Shown: piece after piece, positions 23,597 to 37,653 of the stretch
Position numbering within the stretch: the stretch's first letter is position 1
Layout of the letters: each line of letters starts with the position of its first letter
Origin: Panagrolaimus kolymaensis
Lineage: Eukaryota; Nematoda; Chromadorea; Rhabditida; Panagrolaimidae
Assembly (NCBI GenBank): GCA_028622995.1
Contig: JAJQJQ010000065.1
Coordinates: forward strand, 434,001 to 498,000
Reading direction: 5' to 3'
Length of the DNA stretch: 64,000 nucleotides
Position numbers and translations under genes: made by a program
The notes under the pieces: model-generated
Seen by the model: only the letters and a program-made list of their open reading frames with translations
What the model was told of the DNA's origin: nothing
Database searches by the model: none

Positions 23597-26500
23597 CAAA
23601 GTACGATAAAACAAACTTACATATTAGATTTATACCAACTTTTTTTGCTTAAAAATTATTATCGTCTTTGGCGTGTTCATCCAGCAACTTGTAGGTGGAT
23701 AATGATGCTTATTTTTGTAATTTACAAACATAAAATTAACTTTGATTTTATGGTTGATTGGAATGAATGTTTTTTTACGTGCATTCAGGTTAGCCTCGTT
23801 TTAATTTCTTAATTCAGTTCACATATTTTATTTTTCTTATATTTTGTAATTTCGTGCTTTTTCGATTGACATTTTCTAATTATTAAACAATGGAATTGTT
23901 GGTTAAAAATTTTCAAATCTTTAGCTTGCAAGCTTTTCTATTTTTTTAAATTGCCTAAGTCAAAAATATTGTCACCATATGTTTTTTTATTCACCATTCA
24001 ATAAGTCAAAAAATGAATTATTGACCATTAATTACAGTTCTTTTTTTGTTTTGTTACACCTGCCTTTCGAAGGAGTCCAAATTGAGTCCCATTTCCGACG
24101 TGCCGGCTGTCAATTTTCTTCCTTTCCTTCATTTTCTTTTCACCCTTAATTTTTTTCCATTTTTGGTGGCAGTGGTCATTTTTGTGTAAAGATTAAAAAA
24201 AGAGAAAATTTATCGCTCTCTTTTATTTTTGGTTGGTTTGGTCATTCAGGGAGATTTAAAACCAAAAAAGTCTCAATTTCGCGCATATTTATTATGCCCA
24301 AATACAAGCAAACCACTACTACCACCCAAAAAAGAAAACCAAAGCAACAGTTCGCGTTCATTCATCCATCGACGAAAAAAGAGGGAAATGGATGTCAGTT
24401 GTGGAGGTTGGACGTCGGACGACGACGACTGTCGATGTCACTCATTCATTTCAAAAATCCACCCTTCTTTCATCAAATCTCTCTTCTCTCGTTTGACTTT
24501 CCTTTTTTCTTATACCTTTTTTTAAAAAAAGAGGATTTAAAAAAGGGTCGAATTACACCTTTTAAATTTTTGTATTTTTTTCTTTCTTCATTTACTCTCA
24601 CTTATTCAGTTTACTTAGCTTAAAAAATAAAAGATGGATATTTTTTTTGATTTTATTTTTGTCATTAAAAAAGACTTTGATTTAGAAAAATTTGAGATTT
24701 ACAACAAATTGTGTAAACAATGTGCTTCTAAAAGAAATTTTGGGATTAGTAATTTTATAAGCGATTTAGAAACCACTAGCTATATATTATTATCCTTGCT
24801 AACAACTTACATGTGTATCTAACTTTTGTAAACATAAAAACCATCAAAAAACAAGTTAGTCCGGTTTTTTTTATCGCCAACCATTCAATTTGTTTGCGTC
24901 ATCAAAAAAGAGATGATAACTTGCTGCTGCTGATATTATTATTGTCATTTCCTCAAAAAATCATAAACTTTTATGGATTTTTTTGAATCAAAAAAACTTT
25001 TTATTGCTTTTTTAATAATGTTTAAAAAAGATTATAAAATAGTTCCAGAATTTTTTTATACTTTAAAAATACATACATATGTGTTGTTGACTCATTTCTC
25101 ATTTTTTTAAATTTTATTTCATCGTGACCATTAATGTGTAAATATTCATTTTAATTCCATGCGATTTTTGATTTAAAAAAAAAGAAAGAGAAAGTTTTTC
25201 TTTTAAATTTTTTTTGATTCCTTGCATAGAGATGGGATTGTTGTTACAACAACTACATTTTGATTCTGGAAAATTATATAGCGATATTAGTAATTTCATA
25301 TTTAAGACCAATAATACCAATGCCTTTTTTAAAATTAATTACTTTTTTTACCTTCTGAATTTTATATTTGTTAATTTTAATCTTTTTTTCATCATCTTAA
25401 CATTTTCCACACTTTTTCATGTACGCATGTAAAAACGAATACCATCCATTCTTAATTTAAAAAAAACTTTACTAATAAATAATAACAAAAAAAAACAAAG
25501 AAAAAAACCAAGTTATTGTCATTATTGTCGACGGCGGCTATTCTTTTTAAATTTTATTTATATTTATAATATATTTTATGAATGGTGGCCTTATACTTGA
25601 CGGGACACTCACTAACTCTTCAATAAATAACCAAAAGAAAGTAAAAATAAGCAAACAAAAAAACGTCAATTTTTTCCCTTGCAAAAAAGGACACCAACGT
25701 TTCGCTTTGTGGTGACAAACTACACAAACACGCAGCAACGTAAAATATTTTTAAGGAAAAAGTGAAGAAAAAAAAGAACGTAAAAATTCCCTTTTTTAGT
25801 TGAAAAAATGCTTGATTCAGCTGTTTTTTTCTTTCCTTGTACCTACTTTTCTAAGATTTTTTGGATTTAAAATGAGTAAGCTCTGATACGATAAATAAAT
25901 TGGGATAAAACGGGATTAACAAAAGCTGATTCATCGAACTCTTAGTCACCGAAATCCATCCATCCACGTTTCACTTTTTTTTTTTCGTTATTTTTTTAAA
26001 TGGATTTTTTCAAGGCCAATATTTATTTTTCTTTGCTTTTATTTTATTTAATTTTTTTTTCTAAACCTTATTTAAAAAAATGAAAAGCTTTTTGTTAATT
26101 TTTTGACTTTACTTTTTTTCTTCTAAAGCTATAATCAATCGCTACTCCCATTCGTCTTCTTTCTTTATCAATAAAACAACAAAAGGAATTAAATGAGCGT
26201 GAAACATTTTTTAAACAATTGAAATTTTGGGTTATTTTCTCCAACAATTTTTATATTAAATTATTTAAACCCTTTTACAAAACTAAAATATTTTTATTTC
26301 AATAATCAAAACTTTGTGTTTGATTTTTTTTGTCTCATTCTGTGGATGCTAAAGTCAACGTCATGCTTCCATTAAAGAAAAAACGTGATCTATAGTTTCA
26401 TTTTTAACTATAAAGAAATTGAAATGATTTCATTAAAACTTCAATTATTTTTTTTTATCAATGTTCGATTATTTGTTTTCCTTCATTCTTTCATTTTAAC

Positions 26501-27208
26501 TCCTAATTTGTGTGCTTTTTAACTTTCATTATTAGCGGTAGTCATCAAAGAATATTTTAGTGGTTGAAAAAGGTTGCTTCTGAAATGCTTCTTCTTCAAA
26601 AAAAGAAGTTAAAAGCTCTGATTTTCGTATGAATTGTTTAATACAAGTTGGGTCAAAACTTATAATTATCAACACAATGATTTTGTGATATCTTTTTAGT
26701 ACAATATTTTATAAAATTTCTTCATTTTTGCATCTTTGTTTTATCCATTTATTTTTATAATCCCTTTCGCTAATTAAATTTTGCAAAACATTTGTTTCTT
26801 TTGTTTATTTTCAATTATAAACTTTTTTTCTCGAACCATTCAAAGAAAAAACGAAGGAGGAATATCTTGTTCCAAATTGGTAATATTTTTTTTGTTGTTG
26901 TCAAGAAGAAAATAATCAAAGGAGGAGTGTCAAATCTTGCTTGCGCTTTTTTATTTCTTGTTTTTTTTTCAAGAGTGTTTTTAAAACATTTATTTTACAA
27001 TTAAAAAAATGGTGTTTTAAAAGAGTGTATATGTGTGAAGGAAGCAAAGATTTTGGAGGAAAAAAAGAAGAAAGAAAGCGATGACAAAAGCTAACAAATA
27101 AAAATTGACAAAAGTTTTTGCGAGTTTATTGATTGCTTTATTTATTTATTTTCTTTTTTGTAAAGTTTTTATTTTGCAAAATTATTGGAAATTTTAGAAA
27201 TTTAAAAA
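23597..27208. other. AT-rich upstream region of myosin VI
   Basis: No gene is supported. T runs dominate on the plus strand. Low-complexity frames rich in F, L, K and I appear, none with splice context or domain signal. It should contain the myosin VI promoter and perhaps untranslated first exons. A TTTTAG acceptor-like word lies shortly before the myosin ATG. Confidence 0.5.
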
Positions 27209-30200
27209 ATGGCTCCAAAGCCTTTGTCACCGCGAAAAGCTGTAGTTGGAATAGATTTTGGAAAGCTTGTTTATATTCCACATGAAATTGATGGCTATCA
27301 ATTGGGTAAACTCGCGGATATTCGTTCGGATGGCCTTGCAGTTGAATTGCTTGGAACTCAAGATATTGTTAAAGTTGATCATGACGATGTCTTCCCTGCA
27401 GATGATAATCAGCGATCTGATGTCGATGATAATTGTAAGTATTAATTTAAAAATTCATTTACTTCCAAGGACCTCAAAAAGCTTATTCTAAATGACCCCA
27501 CTTTCATATTATTTCATCACTAACAATTTTAAAATACTGTACTCTTTTTTAGGCGCATTAATGTATCTCAATGAAGCAACTTTACTTCATAATTGTAAAA
27601 TTCGTTACAAAAGAAAACAAATTTATGTAAGCTTTTCATATTTAACTTTCCCCTTAAATATATGATTTTAGACATATGTTGCAAACATTCTTATTTCTAT
27701 AAATCCATATGAACAAATTCTTGATTTGTATAGTAGTAAAACAATTAAATCGTATATGGGTAAATCACTGGGAACTATGCCACCTCATGTTTTTGCCATT
27801 GGTAAGCTTCAAGAAAATAAAAATCTTTTCTTATGCTTTTTTATTTTTTATAGCTGATATGGCTTATCGAGATATGAAAAGGTTAAAGCGATCGCAATCG
27901 GTAATTGTTTCGGGTGAATCAGGTGCAGGAAAAACAGAATCACAAAAATCCATTTTACGGTATTTGTGTGATTGCTGGGGCGCTGCTGATGGAAGAATTG
28001 AACAAAGACTTTTAGAAAGTTTGTTTTTTCTAAATATGAATATTCCTTAATTTCTTAATTTTTTCTTTTCTTTTTTTCAGCAAATCCAATTCTTGAAGCT
28101 TTTGGTAATGCTAAAACCCTTCGAAATAATAATTCTTCAAGATTTGGAAAATTTGTTGAAATTCATTTTAACACCAAATTTCACGTTGCTGGTGGATTTG
28201 TTTCCCATTATTTACTTGAAAAATCTCGATTATGCCATCAATCAGAGGGTGAAAGAAATTATCATATTTTTTATCAGCTTTTAGCTGGAGCTGATGAAGT
28301 TACGATGAAGGAATGGAATTTAGGATCACCAGATAAATTTCGAGTAAACTATTATTTTTTTTTAGTTTGAAACATAATTTATTTGTATAAATTTTAGTAT
28401 CTCGCTGGAGGATGCACACAATTTTTTGCTTCAGCTGCTTCTAAATCAAAAATTCCTAGTACTCGATATTCAAAAGATGCGGTGAAAGTTTTGACGGATG
28501 ATCTTGTGGATGATTACGCCGATTTCCATCGCCTTAGAAAAGCCCTGTTAGACGCAGGACTTTCGGAATCAAAAAGGGATAATATTTTTAAAGTTATTGC
28601 TGGAATTTTACATTTGGGAAATATTGAATTTGAAGATAATGTTGAAGATTCTAAAGGTGGATGCATGATTTCTCCAAGATCTTCGACTTCGATAAAACAT
28701 GCTGCAAAATTGCTTGGAGTTGATACTCATGAATTATTAAATGGGTTAATAACTCGCGTGATGCAACCAGCAAAGGGTGGAGCTCTAGGAACTATTATTC
28801 GTGTTCCTCTTAAACCTCGAGAAGCTTCAAATGCTCAAGATGCTTTGACTAAAGCTATTTATAATCGAATTTTTGATGTCGTGGTTTTATCCATCAATAA
28901 ATCCATTCCATTCACAGATTCTATAAATTATATCGGTGTTTTGGATATAGCTGGTTTTGGTAATTTAAAAAAGACTTTAAAAAGTTTTTAACATCAAATT
29001 TCAGAATTTTTTGCCATAAATTCTTTTGAACAATTTTGTATTAATTATTGCAATGAAAAACTTCAACAATTTTTTAATGATCGCATTTTAAAACAAGAGC
29101 AAGATTTATATGCGAAGGAAGGATTAAATGTTCCACGAATTGAATTCGCGGATAATCAAGATTGCATTGAATTATTTGAAGAAAAACCCACGGGTCTTTT
29201 GGATTTATTAGATGAAGAGGCTCGATTGCCTCAACCTTCGCCTCAACATTTTACAGAGGCAGTTCATCGAGCACAAAAAAATCATTTTAGATTATGCGTA
29301 AGTTTTTTTTATTTCTGTGCAATACGTTTTCTTTTGGAGACAGCATTTTTCAAACAAAACCATTTGTAAGTATTCATATTTTTAGACTCCACGAAAATCA
29401 AAACTTCGTGAACATCGAGATATGCGAGAAGATGAAGGATTCCTAATTCGCCATTATGCTGGAACAGTTTGTTATCAAACTTCTCAATTTTTGGATAAAA
29501 ATAATGACGCTTTACACATGTCATTAGAAATGTTGATGGAAATGAGTTCAAATTCTTTAATAGCTGAAATATTTAAACCATCACCAGAGGCAATAAAAGC
29601 CGCAGCAAAATCTCGTCCAACTGGAAATAAGCTTGCTTTTGCTTCTGTGAGCAGCAAATTTCGAACTCAACTTGCACAACTATTGGATAAGCTAAGAATA
29701 ACAGGAACTCATTTTGTTCGATGCATAAAACCAAACTCAACAATGGAACCATCAAAATTTGATGGAGCTCAAATTTTATCCCAACTAAAATGTGCTGGAA
29801 TGGCGAGTGTCTTGAAACTAATGCAAAAAGGTTTTCCATCGAGAACATCCTTCGCAGATTTATATGATCTGTATAAAGACTTATTACCACCAAAACTAAA
29901 GCGATTAGATCCAAGATTATTTTGCAAAGTTAGTTTGTTAGCTGATGAAATGACTTTGTGTTTTACGCGACATTTTTTAGTGTCTTTTCCATGCTTTGGG
30001 ATTGAATGATTTTGATTTTAAATTTGGAATGACTCGAGTATTTTTCCGTCCAGGTAAATTTGCTGAATTCGATCAACTCATGCGTCAAGATAAAGAGCAT
30101 ATGAGTGTTTTGATTGCTAAAGTTAGTACATGGCTTCACCGAATGCGATGGAAGAAGGTTCAATATGGTGCTTGGTCGGTTATTAAATGTAAGCTGCTTA

Positions 30201-31602
30201 CATTAGCATAATCTATAATGTTAATTATTGATTTTAGTGGATAGAAAAATAAAATATCGAGCAGCAGCTTTAATTAAAATCCAATCCTCAGTTCGTGGAT
30301 TTTTAACAAGAAAAAGACAGCAACCAAGATTATCTGCTTTTAAACGGGCAAAAGCTTTACAAAATCGATTCAGCGAATTGGGTCCACTTGGTTCAAAACT
30401 TTCAGATAAAAGTAAACAATTATGGTTGGCTAAAATTCAAAGCTTTTCACAAGCTATCAAGCAACTAATCGCAAACATACAAGTAAAGATTTCAACGACC
30501 TTTAGTTTTTGTTTATTTTAAAATTTCTATAGGATTCAAAAGCTTTCAATCCATCTCAAGCATCACATATTTGTGCCCGTCTTGATATGGAATTGGATTC
30601 AATGATGAAAGAAATTAGAGTTCAAGCAGCGACGGATGAAAAAGAAAAAATGAAAAAAATGGAAGCAAAAATGAGAGCGGAAAAAGAAAGACAAATTACA
30701 GAATTGCGTGAAAAAGAGGCACAAGAAAAACGATTAAAAGAATTGAGAGATTTGGAAGCGAAGCGACAATTTGAAGAAGAAAGACAAAAGCAAAAAGCAA
30801 AGGAATCTGAAATAGTAAATGCCGTAGAAATAGAAGCTCAAGGTCGAAGATTAAAGCAACTTGAGCAAGAAAGGTTGGATGCTGAATTGGCGAGAAGAAT
30901 TGCAGCCGAAGAGGGTCAAAGTTTTGATAATGGCAGTCGATTGAATGGAGCAATGAATAATAATAATAAAAATATTGCTATTGTTAATGGAACTAAAGTG
31001 GATTTAAGTACATGGACATATGCACAATTGAGGGATACTATCAATACATCAAATAGTAAGATTTTAATTATAACCATGAACGGTTATTTAAATCTTAAAT
31101 TTCAGATATTGAATTGCTTTTTGCTTGTCGACAAGAATTGAGTTCACGATTAAGAAATTATCATCAATGGAAAAGTCATAATGAACCCACAAGTAATACC
31201 AATCCATTCGCTAGGGCTCCCGATTCAATCATGGATAATGCCATGTTACTTCATCCAGAAATGTCATCAACAAAAGCTCCACCACCAATTCAAAGATTCT
31301 TTCGAGTTCCTTTCACTCCGCCTTCGAGTGATCAATCATCATCATCTTCAGCAGCCGCGGGATTATGGTATGCACATTTTGATGGACAATTTGTTGCAAG
31401 ACAAATGGAATTAAAACCTAATAAGCCTCCAATTTTATTATTGGCCGGAAGAGATGATCCAAAAATGTGTGAATTGACTTTGGAACAAACTCAATTAACG
31501 AGAAAAAAGGGTGCAGAAATATTAGCTAGTGAATTCGAAGCTTTATGGCAAAAATATGGTGGACAACCATTTTATTCTAATTTACAAAATACCAGAATGT
31601 AA
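27209..31602 (+). CDS. Myosin VI, minus-end-directed actin motor
   Basis: Twelve exons give 1242 residues: 27209-27434, 27553-27626, 27672-27801, 27854-28018, 28081-28343, 28398-28959, 29005-29297, 29386-29928, 29981-30188, 30238-30482, 30533-31055 and 31106-31602. Phases agree throughout, and human MYO6 is about 1250-1290 residues. The motor has P-loop GESGAGKT (164-171), switch [11 protein letters not shown] (about 214-223) and switch II DIAGFE (469-474). After the converter ([14 protein letters not shown]) comes the class-VI insert ([19 protein letters not shown]) that reverses direction and binds calmodulin, then an IQ motif ([19 protein letters not shown]). A charged single-helix/coiled-coil region follows (about 915-1030), then a cargo-binding tail with WYAHFDG near 1165, the site of Dab2-type cargo binding in vertebrates. 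C. elegans has two members, HUM-3 and SPE-15 (sperm development); which one this matches is not decided here. Exons 4 and 8 use odd GTTTGT and GTTAGT donors. Confidence 0.97.
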
Positions 31603-31642
31603 TAAATTTTCGGTATTACAAATGCAAGTTGTAAAATACTAA

Positions 31643-31648
31643 AATAAA
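31643..31648 (+). terminator. Poly(A) signal of myosin VI
   Basis: AATAAA 40 bases after the myosin VI stop, immediately before the antisense SulP remnant. Confidence 0.6.
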
Positions 31649-31680
31649 TATTTATAAAGCCTTATTATGTTTGGAAATTT

Positions 31681-31940
31681 TCATTTAGAAATGTGGAAAC
31701 AGTGTGGGGGAAACAATAGTAAATATGTATTTATTATAGAAGCAAACAACTGATAAAGAATAACCAATAAATATCCAGGACCTGAAGCTCTTGATAATTG
31801 GAACCCAAAAATATCATCTAATTGTGAAACTAAAATATGCGCTGCCGCGGCTGTGGTAAATCCACCAACTAAAGGATCATTTAAAAAAATAGTTACTAAA
31901 CCTTCCACGAATTTCCACGAAAAGACAACGACAATATTTT
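31681..31940 (-). pseudogene. Isolated exon remnant of an SLC26/SulP anion transporter
   Basis: The minus-strand reading contains FLNDPLVGGFTTAAAAHI followed by VSQLDDIFGF and GPGYLLVILYQL, the signature of a transmembrane region of SLC26/SulP sulfate-anion transporters (usually DPLVxGFTTAAAxHV). Only about 65-80 codons match. To its 3' side the myosin VI coding end lies within 80 bases; to its 5' side a MITE begins, with no further transporter exon recognisable. It cannot be a complete gene (the family has about 600-800 residues). The frame is open, so it is either a recent duplicate fragment or the last survivor of a decayed gene. No convincing splice acceptor is seen at its start. Confidence 0.7.
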
Positions 31941-31954
31941 TTTTTAACAAACTA

Positions 31955-32243
31955 CAATGCCTTACATCCAACTGGAATCAATTTCACCGTTTGTAACCGT
32001 TTGTAACCGGTTTGCACCGGAGGATGCAATGCCAAAAACTCTCTTTCATTTGAAAATTTTTACAACCAAAAATTTGAAAAAAATATTTCAAAAGCTTACG
32101 AAAACTTTCAAAAAAATTTATGGAAACTTTGCTTGAAAAAATTTTCAAATGAAAGAGACTTTTTGGCATTGCATCCTTCGGTGCAAACCGGTTACAAACG
32201 GTTACAAACGGTGAAATTGATTCCAGTTGGATGTAAGGCATTG
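31955..32243. mobile_element. Foldback MITE, 289 bp, TA target duplication (Tc1/mariner-like)
   Basis: The two ends are inverted copies beginning CAATGCCTTACATCCAACTG. The arms stay nearly identical for about 110 bases, with a few substitutions, leaving a short AT-rich centre. The element is flanked by TA on both sides (31953-31954 and 32244-32245), the duplication made by Tc1/mariner-type transposases. Within each arm the word CCGTTTGTAA repeats and GATGCAATGCC recurs as a partial internal copy of the tip. There is no coding capacity. Confidence 0.85.
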
Positions 32244-32245
32244 TA

Positions 32246-35200
32246 AAAAGGAGATAAAAAAGATATTTTTTGATAAATTATTTTATTTTTATTTATAGAA
32301 CGCTAAGATCGATTCCAAGTTTTTGATTCTTGTTATTACTTTCACCATCTTGTTTTTTAAAAATTATTATTTTGATAATGATTGTTTTGTAGAGGGAGGA
32401 CGAGATCAGGGCAATGGAATAGTGTTTTCTAATTTAATTTTGTTTTCCTTTTTTTTGAATTGTAGTGAATTTTGTATCCTTTTTGAATATTTTATCATTA
32501 TATAATTTTAACCTAAAATTGTAGCGGTGCAATTTCTTTTTCAATTATTTTTAAACTTAAACACATAAACTTTTGATATCCTTCTTTCTTATCATCATTT
32601 TCTGACATTTGACACGCAGTAAAAGCATGAAAAAAAAATTAAAGCAAAAATCATTGAGTTTATTTTTCTTTTCAAAAAATAGCAAAAAATTTACTCGACG
32701 CCATCGTTGATTTTTTTAGCATTGATCAATTTTGCTTTGAAAAATGAAATAACAAATATCTTTTTGAGGAACTTCATTTTGAATTAACGACAACTGTTTT
32801 TGGAGGCTTTTGCATCATTAGAGAGTCAAGTCAATCTTACTTTTTTCTTGCTTGAGTGGTCGAACTTCTTCCTTTCCCTGACTGATTATCTGCTTTTTTT
32901 AGCTGGATGAGAAGAAAAAAATAAGAGAAAGAAAAATGATATTAGATCAAAGAAAGAAGAACAATTTGGAAGTTGAAAAAAATTGCAAAAATTTTCTAAA
33001 TTTAAACTTGAGTCTTTTTTTTTCTTCTATTTTTTAAGTCTTTGATTTAATTTATTGTCGTGTTTTTGGAATTTTTTGTTATAAATTTGATTTCAAATTG
33101 ATTTGATGGATCGTTAAATGGCGGACTAACTATAGATGTTTTTAAAAAATAAACTGCTGCTTATTCTTTTCTCAAAAAACGTTTAATCATTTTGTTAAAA
33201 CTTTTCCCTAAACTTTTAAAGCCGGCCTTGATTTAGCTACGCAAATTTATATTCTCGTGCTGAATCTCTTTTTGTGTTTTGGAATATTCTTTGACAAAAA
33301 AAATAATAACCAAAAGAAAAGCTGATTTCGCGCATTTAATCTTTTCTTTTTAATCAATTTTTTGTCTTTACTTTACTCTAACTATTTTGTATCCATCAAC
33401 TTCCAGTACATGTGTTTACAAAAATATAAACGTAAAAGCATACTTTTTACTCTTAATTGTTGCATTTTTTTTAACTCACATTAGAAATACCTCACGATAA
33501 ACTCTTTTTTCTTTCCATTCTAAACCTGCTTTTGAATAAAGTTGTCTTAAATTAATTAGCCTTTAACTGCCATCATTTTCAACACGTCGCTCCAAAGATG
33601 CACTCGCTGTGTATGAATTTTTACTAAATTTATTATTATTCCATTTTTTCTTCGTCTTTGAAAAAAAATAACCTTCCAAAGTCATTCATCTTTTTTTAGT
33701 TTTTTTACTCATCGTGTGTCGTCTGCAAAAAATAAACGAATATAAGAAAGTTTTCTTTGCGAAAGGAAAGAAATTTGTAATTTCATTTATTATCAGTCTA
33801 TAATCACTTTTGTCAAAGTTGTGTCCCTCAAACTTCGCAGTCATCTTTTTTGTTTTGTTTTTTTCAAACACTTCTTTTATGGATTGAAAAAAGAAAAGAG
33901 AAAAAAATATCATCTGAAAATATGTACACATATTTATACCTCCTGGAGCGTGTTTATTTTGACCGCTACAACTTCTCTGTCTTTATCTTTGACTTACTTT
34001 TTTTTAAAATATTTTTTAATTTTCCCTAAAATTCTCAAAAGGCTAAGAAGCATTCATTCTACCTCTTTTTTTCCGTGGCAATCATTTGGGAATTAAATTA
34101 AATTGCTTGATAACATTTAATTTTAATTAATTTGATGTCGTTTTTTTAAATATACGTCAGTCAGATTATTTTTTTGAAACAAAAAAATGGAACTGCCTAA
34201 ATCTGATACTATCATCCGATCATGTCGCTGCCAAAAGCATATGCTTGACTTAAAAAATTAATTCATTCGACTAAAGCCTCAAGGGTTTAATATATTTTAA
34301 TTTTTTAACTTAAAAATGCAACAAAAAAACGCATATTTATTTGCAAAAAAAGCAAGCAACGTCAAAATGAAAAAAAGAAGCTTTAAATCATTTTGCCGCC
34401 TTCATCTTTTTGATAAATGCTTTTTTTGTTTCTTGCTTTCATGTGCCAAAACTGGAAAAATATGGTTTATTTATTTTTTATATAAAAGTGTATTTTTATT
34501 TTATTTATTTATGGGCACTTTTTTTTGGAAAAACACATATTTTTAGTTTTTGTTTGCCTAACTTTTTATTTTTAAACTTGGAGAGTTTTTAATTCATAAA
34601 AAATTTTAAGCTAATGTGTGCCAATATTTGTTTTGCCATTTTCTTGCAATTCTTTCTACAATGTGTCGAAGTTCTTTTTGCAACATAAAAGCCTTGGAAA
34701 CACAATACTATGCAAAAAATAAAATGTCCTACCTCTTCTTCCTACATTTTTTTTTGTTACGCTTGACCGCTATTTTTTTTAGATATTTGAAACTCAGAAA
34801 CGGAAGTGTGTAAACTAACAAAAAAATATATTTATAAATCATAACACAATTTTAACCAAGAGCTGTGGACATTTTCGTTACTTTTTATAGTCAATCGGCT
34901 GCTACTTTTAATTAAAAACAAATTTATTTGACGCCATAAATTTTTCTTTTAACAAAACAATAAACTTTTTTTGAAATTAAACAATCTTCTTTTTCTTTAT
35001 TTTTTGTTAGCAGCTTAAAACTTCTTTTTTTCGTGGTTCATTGTTGACTTTTTTTATGTATGTTATTTGCATCGCTTTGTTTTGTTGCCCTCTCTTTCTC
35101 CCGTGTTTCTGTGTTTATACGTATGTATGATGAAAAAAGAAATGAGGACCAACCAATTTGACATCTTCTGCTTCAGTGAATTCAACGAAGTCTAACAGCT

Positions 35201-37653
35201 TCCATATTGTTTTCCAAACTATTTTTTGGGAGTCTTGTTTGGTATATTGAAAATACTTTTTCCTCACATTTAAAGTTTAAACCTGTATTAATTTTTTTTA
35301 TGACTTGCGGCGATTCACAAGGTAATAATCTTGAATTTTTGCATCGAGTCTCTTTTTTTTTTTTTGTTATATTGATAAAAGAAAAGTTTCAAAGAGGTCA
35401 TTTGGATTTCATTATTTTGCGTAAGATTTTATATGAAAAGCTCGAGAAAATTTATTTTGCCATTTTTCAATTCAACTTTTTGTGTTTATGTTGCTGCATG
35501 CATCTTCTCTCTTTTCTGCCATTACTGAATCAAACCTTTAACGATTTCCGTTTTTCTTACTTCTGACGCTTCGTTTTTTTAAATGGTTGTTTTTATTTTA
35601 AATTGGAGATTCGGCTCTAATATTTTTCACTCCGTTTTTGCTATCCTTTGTAATTTGAAAAAAGCAAACTTCAAAAAGGTAATAACTAATTTTTTGATGA
35701 TGTATTCGATATTTTTTATTATCATTGGCTTTGCTATTTTCCAAAAACACAAAAACCTTGAATCAATTTTTTAACTCTCTTTTTTTACCAGCTTCGAAAA
35801 GATTCTTTGTAGGTTTTTTATTTTTCTTTGAAGCAAACAAATTTGTTGAAAGCATTTTTTTAATTGATTCAAAGGGTTCCGTTGCAGTTGTTTGACCAAT
35901 TTTCCTTCTATTTTTTTCTATCCTTTAAAAATTCTTGAAGAAAAAAATGCTCGAAAAATGCATTTTTAGAAGACATTTTTTGGAGAAATTTAGTTAGCGC
36001 GCTTCCTAATACCCTCTATTTCCTTCTCCTTTTCTTTTTCTTTCAGAATAAGCTTTTCCTTCTTTTTATGTATGGGAGAAGAACATCAGTTTTTTTCTTT
36101 TCAAAAGTAAAGTTTAAAAAAAGATAAACCCGACAATGAAGTAAGTAACCGCCGAAGATGGCGATGAAAAAATAAAATGGGAATGGCCTATTAAGAATTG
36201 CTTTAAGAAAAAACTTGAAAGAATAAATATGGCTACTTTTTTTTACTTACGAAATTCAAAGAAAAGATACACGGATGAAAAAAAGTTTTAATCTACTTTT
36301 ATTTGTTGCTCGAAATTGAAATTTATTTAGGAATGCAAATTCCAACGATTCCTTTGGGTTTACAACATCTTTTTTTTGGAAGCAAAACAAAAGTATTTTT
36401 TTTTCTTGGCTTTGTTTTGAGTCGAAATTTGTTTCAATTTTTCCTTGAATTCCAATAAAAGTTTGTTTTCTTTCTGAAAAAAAAAAGTTATTTCCTTATT
36501 AGTTTTTGCAAGTGATTTCAGTAGTCGCTGATATCATAGGAGTGTCATATTGTATTTATGCAAACCCGATATCCCATCATTTTCCATTTTGTGAATTTTA
36601 TCTTTCCATCCTTTTTTTATATATATTTGACTTTCTTTTAATATAATTATCAACTATCAAAATATAAATGATATCTGAAACACAATCTTTTTTATTTATT
36701 TTTTTTGTCCCTTTTGTTTGTGGTATAATTTTTATTATGTCATCTATTTACACATAATAAACTTTTTAAATTTACTAAAACTTGATTTTCAAAATTAAGA
36801 AAATAACGCTCAACTTTCTTTTTGGATATTCAAAATAAGCAGGTGTAAAATAAATATTATAAAATATTAAAAACTGTGTTTAATTTATTAATTTTATGTA
36901 ACAACTTTGAGCTTATAAAAACTGGCTTTATTTTTTAAGTTATAGGTTTAAATGTAGGATGGTGAGTAAATTTAAGAGAATTGCTTTTTTAAACGTAGCT
37001 AAATATAAATGGGTGTTAACTGCCAGACGATTTTTTATGTATGTTTTTTCTCTCATAAACAAGTTTCGTTCTAGCCTTAATATTATTTTTCTCTCTTCAA
37101 GATGCTATCAGCTTCATTTTTTTCTTGACCTCACGCTTGAATGCATTCTTAATTATTGGAAACACCTGTTTTGGCAAATATTCAATATGGACTCGCGTGT
37201 TTCAATTGTTGCAATGTTTTCAAAATGTTTTTTAACTTCTGAAAAATTTAAAACTCATGGCAATTTAATTTTTGCAAAACGTTTTTTAAATTCAAGGCTT
37301 CCTTGATAATTTTAATCGTTTTTTTTCTCTTGCATTTCCATCGTTTTACTTTTTCATTATGTGTATTTCTCCGCATTAAACATTCATCGTGGTTAAATTT
37401 TTTAACCAATATTTTATTCAACTTTTTATTTATTTTTCATTCAACTCTAAGAGTGCTTTCGTGAACCTCATTAAAAAAAGAAAACACTCTTTTTTCTTAT
37501 TCTTTTAAAAGAGTGTTTTGACCGAAAGATTTCAATAATGTTTTTTAGCTTTATTATTTTCCCGCCATATATATTTAAAAATATTACCCATTTATTAAAT
37601 TATCTTTCAACCTTCCTTTTTCTTCGAATGTTGTCGATGAATTTAGTTTATCA
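32246..37653. other. Non-coding region upstream of receptor cassette A
   Basis: 5.4 kb rich in T runs on the plus strand. No exon with a domain or a believable splice frame was found; open frames here are poly-F/L/K artefacts. It presumably holds the promoter of cassette A. Confidence 0.5.

Noticed and set aside
29309..31000. Minus-strand open frames antisense to myosin VI exons
   Set aside because: They are shadows of the myosin coding sequence with no domain of their own.
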